Positions 24,945 through 27,820 of a DNA stretch of 27,820 bases are shown piece after piece. A program made the position numbers and the translations under genes. Within the stretch, counting starts at the first letter, position 1. Each line of letters begins with the position of its first letter. Origin of the DNA: Treponema sp. (GTDB taxonomy: Bacteria; Spirochaetota; Spirochaetia; Treponematales; Breznakiellaceae); the NCBI GenBank assembly GCA_031266095.1, contig JAISBR010000109.1, positions 1 to 27,820 of the forward strand, read 5' to 3'. Under the pieces are notes generated by a model. The model made no database searches, was not told the DNA's origin, and saw only the letters and a program-made list of their open reading frames with translations.

Positions 24945-26059
24945 TTCCGGGCCTCCACTATTTCTTTCAGCTTGGCAAGCCCCCGCAGTTTCGCAAGATG
25001 GTAAGACTCATCGTCCGCCTCCGTATACTTGCCGCGGCTTTCTTTCCATTTGAGTATGAATTGAAGGGCCAGGGGATGGGTTGAAATGCCTTTTAATACA
25101 AAAAGCCCCTCTTTGATAATCGTAACGCGGCGATACTTTTTTTTAAGCTCCTCTGTTTTTTTATTGACCGCTTCCATAGCCGCCGATTCGTCTTCAACAA
25201 CGCCGTACACATTCAGGCAAAGCCAGTCATTCGGCGATAATCCCTTCCCGGTTTTAAGTTCTTCGGGAATATTCAAAGAACAATTGGGAAGAACTTCCAT
25301 ATTGATAACCCGGTACCGGCCCGCCGCCTGCAGAACAATCTCCCTGGGCGTCCGCAGCGCGTCTGTGTCAATAAGCAGCGCCTGTCTGCTGCCGGTTTCC
25401 CCTTCCCGCCAGACCCTCGCGGAACCGGGCGAAACAATCAGGCAGTTTTCGGTTTGCTTTTTATATCCGGCGTGTATATGCCCGACAACGGCGAGGTCCG
25501 CGCCCAGGTATGAAAAAAGATCTTCGTCCAGAACACCGGGCGGATTTTCCTCTTCCCCGAAAAGATCTTCCCCTTTCGGCCCGGCGCTGTTTTCGTGTCC
25601 CATATAGAATATCCCCGGAACCGTCCCGTGGGCGAGAGCTATACGTTTTTTGCCGGCCTTGGGAGGAATATTCCAGCCCCGGTAGGCGGAGTAGTTTTTT
25701 TGAAAGGGAATTGCCGCAAGCTCCGTACCGGAATCCAGGGGTACAATTGAACAGGGCTTTGCTGAAAGCAGCCGCGCTTTTCCAAAATCAAATTTTGCGA
25801 TTGAGCCGGCGGCGCGGAGTTCTTCATGGTTTCCCGGAATATAATATACCGCGCAGTTTTCAGGAAGTTTTTCGAGGATACCGCTGAACCGGTTCCGCAT
25901 GGTTTCGACGTCCTGATATGAATCAAAGATATCCCCCGCGAACAAAATACCGCCGGCCTTTTCGCTACGGCATATCGCGGTAATCTCATCTAAAACCGAC
26001 AGGGAATAGTCTTCTTCTGTTTTTGAACAATGCAGATCGGCGCAGGCCAAATATTTCAT
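24941..26059 (-). CDS. SbcD/YhaO-like Mre11-family nuclease
   Basis: The 372-residue metallophosphoesterase has all standard motifs: D8-x-H10 (CADLHCS), AGDIFDS with GD at 42-43, GNHEE at 76-80, LAHGTV in the middle and VVGHIHAGY near 212. About 130 further residues form a C-terminal cap that in Mre11/SbcD binds the partner ATPase (VINMEVLPN, LCLNVYGVVEDES). The family cuts DNA ends and hairpins. The gene overlaps the SMC-type ATPase gene by 4 bases and is first in the pair, the order seen for yhaO-yhaN in Bacillus and sbcD-sbcC elsewhere. The ATG at 26059 is preceded by GGGAAC, a modest site. Confidence 0.88.
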   Translation of the reverse strand: MKYLACADLHCSKTEEDYSLSVLDEITAICRSEKAGGILFAGDIFDSYQDVETMRNRFSGILEKLPENCAVYYIPGNHEELRAAGSIAKFDFGKARLLSAKPCSIVPLDSGTELAAIPFQKNYSAYRGWNIPPKAGKKRIALAHGTVPGIFYMGHENSAGPKGEDLFGEEENPPGVLDEDLFSYLGADLAVVGHIHAGYKKQTENCLIVSPGSARVWREGETGSRQALLIDTDALRTPREIVLQAAGRYRVINMEVLPNCSLNIPEELKTGKGLSPNDWLCLNVYGVVEDESAAMEAVNKKTEELKKKYRRVTIIKEGLFVLKGISTHPLALQFILKWKESRGKYTEADDESYHLAKLRGLAKLKEIVEARK

Positions 26060-26162
26060 GTTCCCTCACTACTATTGTCTCAATATACTATTGCCTTAAC
26101 GCCTATACGTCAAGTTTTCCTGCAGGAGTATTTTCATGCCGCAGGGAAATGCGCCCAATTCA

Positions 26163-26184
26163 CGCCGCCGTCCACGCGGCGGCG
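26163..26184. terminator. Strong GC hairpin after the M20 peptidase gene
   Basis: CGCCGCCG and CGGCGGCG form a perfect 8-bp stem with a six-base loop, 28 bases past the minus-strand stop at 26212. There is no T run on either side, so it is either a weak or factor-dependent terminator, or an mRNA-end stabiliser. The hairpin is seen; its function is inferred. Confidence 0.4.
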
Positions 26185-26211
26185 CATAACATCGATGACA
26201 AGCGGGTTATC

Positions 26212-27456
26212 TCAGCCAATCATGAGCAGCGAGAAAACCTTGGCGTCACCCAGAATATTATCCAGCAGGGCGTATTCGTTAGGCTGATGGGCGGTGTCGT
26301 TGATCCGGGCCCAGACCACCGAATCGATACCGGCGTTGCGGAGGTAGGCCCCCACCGTACCGCCGCCGATGCCGATGGGTTTGGGATTAACGCCGTACAC
26401 TTCCTGCACCGCCCTGCCCAGAGACTTGACTACCGGGGCGTCCGGCGAAGTGGGCTTTGACTCCATTATCTGTGGAAGGGAATATTCAATTGTTACCTTA
26501 TACTTTGCCGCTACTTCCTCTTTGATCCTGTCGATTTCGGCTAATATAGTTTTTGTGGGATAACAAGGCACCGCTCTTATGTCCATACAGAATATGTCTT
26601 CACCGGGAATGGTGTTGATGTTTGGGACATTAGCCTCTTTCTTGGTGGGCTGGAAGGTGGAGTAGTCAGGCTCAAAGAGGGGATCCTTAGCGCAGAATTT
26701 GGTGGAAAGCTCATAATGAAGCCGCACCGCAAGGTCCGCGCCGGCAAGATGGGCGTTGGCGCCCTGATCCGGCCTTGAGCCGTGGGCCTGCAAACCCATA
26801 GTAACAAAACGGATCCAGATCAGGTTTTTCTCCGCGACCTCCATGGACTCACCCTTGCTGTCCCCGCTGTCGGGGATGATAACCATATCGTTCTTCTGAA
26901 ACAGATCTCCGTGGTTTTCGATGAGCCAGTCAATACCATAAGCGCTGCCGTTTTCCTCATCGGCGGCAAAGAGGAGTTTTACCGTCCTCCCCGGCCGCAG
27001 GCCCTGTTCCACGAAGGCCAGGGCAGCCAGTACCGAAGAGGTAAGCCCCTGTTGATTATCCTCCACTCCCCGGCCAATAAGCCGCGGTCCCAGGGGGCCG
27101 TCATCGGCCTGTACCACTGTCCAGGGATCGCTGTTCCAGAGGGAACGCTCACCGGGGGGTACCACGTCGATGTGGCTCATGATCCAAAGCCGGCCGCTGT
27201 CCTTAAGCTCACCGTTGGGGATGGTGGCGATAAGGTTGGGCCGTACCCCGCCCTTAGCCCTGGGGTCCGGGGCGTCGTATCGTTCCAGCTGGGTGATACC
27301 GTGCTTTTTAAGCCAGCCTTCGAGGAAGGCACACTTGTCCAGCTCACCCTCACCGCCGGAGTCCGGTGATACAGCGGGCCGTTTGGTCAGTTCGGTCTCA
27401 AGCTCCACCGCAAGGGAAGCTGATTTGTCGATGTAAGAAAAGATCTGGTTTTTCAT
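26212..27456 (-). CDS. M20-family metallopeptidase
   Basis: This protein of 414 residues has the M20 zinc-peptidase layout: MSHIDVVP with ligand H95 and D97, GRGVEDNQQG with the bridging D133, and AADEENGSAYG with E167-E168. These are followed by VIIPDSGDSKGE, a dimerisation domain (about 195-310, FVTMGLQAHGSRPDQGANAH), and a final histidine in NDTAHQPNEY. Members cleave dipeptides or N-acyl amino acids (PepV, DapE, ArgE, carboxypeptidase G2); the substrate cannot be set here, though an insert and the EDNQQG motif resemble the dipeptidase/diaminopimelate branch. It is cytosolic, with no signal. AAGGAG precedes the ATG. It is a single gene between two hairpin-bearing gaps. Confidence 0.88.
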   Translation of the reverse strand: MKNQIFSYIDKSASLAVELETELTKRPAVSPDSGGEGELDKCAFLEGWLKKHGITQLERYDAPDPRAKGGVRPNLIATIPNGELKDSGRLWIMSHIDVVPPGERSLWNSDPWTVVQADDGPLGPRLIGRGVEDNQQGLTSSVLAALAFVEQGLRPGRTVKLLFAADEENGSAYGIDWLIENHGDLFQKNDMVIIPDSGDSKGESMEVAEKNLIWIRFVTMGLQAHGSRPDQGANAHLAGADLAVRLHYELSTKFCAKDPLFEPDYSTFQPTKKEANVPNINTIPGEDIFCMDIRAVPCYPTKTILAEIDRIKEEVAAKYKVTIEYSLPQIMESKPTSPDAPVVKSLGRAVQEVYGVNPKPIGIGGGTVGAYLRNAGIDSVVWARINDTAHQPNEYALLDNILGDAKVFSLLMIG

Positions 27457-27489
27457 GGCGCGTATCTCCTTGCAAATGTGTATGCCAGT

Positions 27490-27564
27490 TGAGCTTGTTC
27501 CATCGAACCGAAGGTTCGCACCATGCGCTTTTGCGTATAGTCAATTAGTTTTGGAACACGCTCA
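27490..27564. repeat. 75-bp inverted-repeat element with two internal hairpins
   Basis: The ends TGAGCTTGTTCCA (27490-27502) and the complement of TGGAACACGCTCA (27552-27564) agree at 12 of 13 bases. Inside are the hairpins CGAACC-GAA-GGTTCG and ATGCGC-TTTT-GCGTAT. The design mirrors the 148-bp element (related end sequence GAGC-TGTT, two inner hairpins), and the left end is identical to the arm of the palindrome at 2036. It is a probable miniature element or dispersed structured repeat, just upstream of the M20 gene. Confidence 0.6.
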
Positions 27565-27820
27565 CTTTATAACAACATACTCCTATCAGGACAGCATCAA
27601 AACTGTGGATTTTAAAATTGGGGCGCATCCCAGCCTGCGGCGGGGACCGCACCAAAATTTACACGCGAAATATAAAGCGTGTCTATTTTGACCGGATAAC
27701 ACGGTGTGGGGCCTGATATATGCCCTCGTTGGGGATAATTTTTCCGGCCCCGCTTTCCGCTCCAATTCCCCGACTTTACTACGGTAAAGTCTGCGGTATT
27801 TCCGCTTCTATCCCTTGCGC
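27565..27820. other. Right-end gap with a very stable hairpin
   Basis: There is no gene with support in this stretch. A perfect 8-bp stem GACTTTAC/GTAAAGTC at 27772-27791 closes a TACG loop on a C-G pair, the extra-stable C(UNCG)G form in RNA read on the plus strand. On the minus strand a frame entering from the window edge reads about 13 codons (ends EIPQTLP) to a TAG at 27779, so this may be the end of a further minus-strand gene with the hairpin overlapping its stop. Confidence 0.4.

Overview
The window looks like chromosomal DNA from a spirochaete, most likely a Treponema of the GC-rich, gut-associated kind. This is inferred from protein style and not from any marker search. The pgk and gap products have treponeme-like features, there is a Tp34/P19-type iron protein, and transposon debris is abundant. 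GC is moderate, about half by eye.

Layout. 1-337 holds unassigned sequence, possibly a broken ORF. 338-2669 is a minus-strand block: an ACT-domain protein, its usual partner UPF0210/DUF711, and a secreted TPR protein. 2756-7254 is a tightly packed plus-strand operon: membrane-anchored TPR protein, metallophosphoesterase, ParB-like-fold protein, pyridoxal kinase PdxY and an M28-type peptidase-like protein. 7326-11671 is an accessory region. It has two broken IS630-type elements, N- and C-terminal pieces of an unrelated DDE transposase, a REP-like palindrome, three small membrane or secreted proteins of unknown function, an XRE regulator, and a 148-bp miniature inverted-repeat element. 11668-14007 is the glycolytic pair gap-pgk on the minus strand. 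14163-14645 is a PilZ (c-di-GMP) protein.

15078-22201 is the most coherent system: seven plus-strand genes behind one strong promoter. They are an FTR1-type iron permease with a duplicated periplasmic domain, a P19/Tp34-type periplasmic iron/copper protein, a DUF2318 membrane protein with a C-terminal Cys cluster, two FtsX-type ABC permeases, a MacB/LolD-type ATPase and an FMN-binding lipoprotein. This matches the layout of the Campylobacter p19 (cj1658-cj1663) iron-uptake locus, with a flavoprotein in last place.

22455-22527 is tRNA-Arg(CCT) on the minus strand with a recognisable promoter. 22662-26059 is a minus-strand SbcCD/YhaNO-like pair whose ATPase has a transmembrane hairpin where SbcC/Rad50 has a zinc hook. 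26212-27456 is an M20 peptidase. The right end holds a 75-bp inverted-repeat element and a very stable hairpin.

Best leads: (1) the iron-uptake operon with its duplicated FTR1 domain and flavoprotein; (2) the miniature element that supplies both the pgk stop codon and a bidirectional terminator, with one of its ends repeated exactly at 102-118; (3) the small secreted proteins between transposon fragments; (4) the A8 slip site in the broken IS630 transposase.
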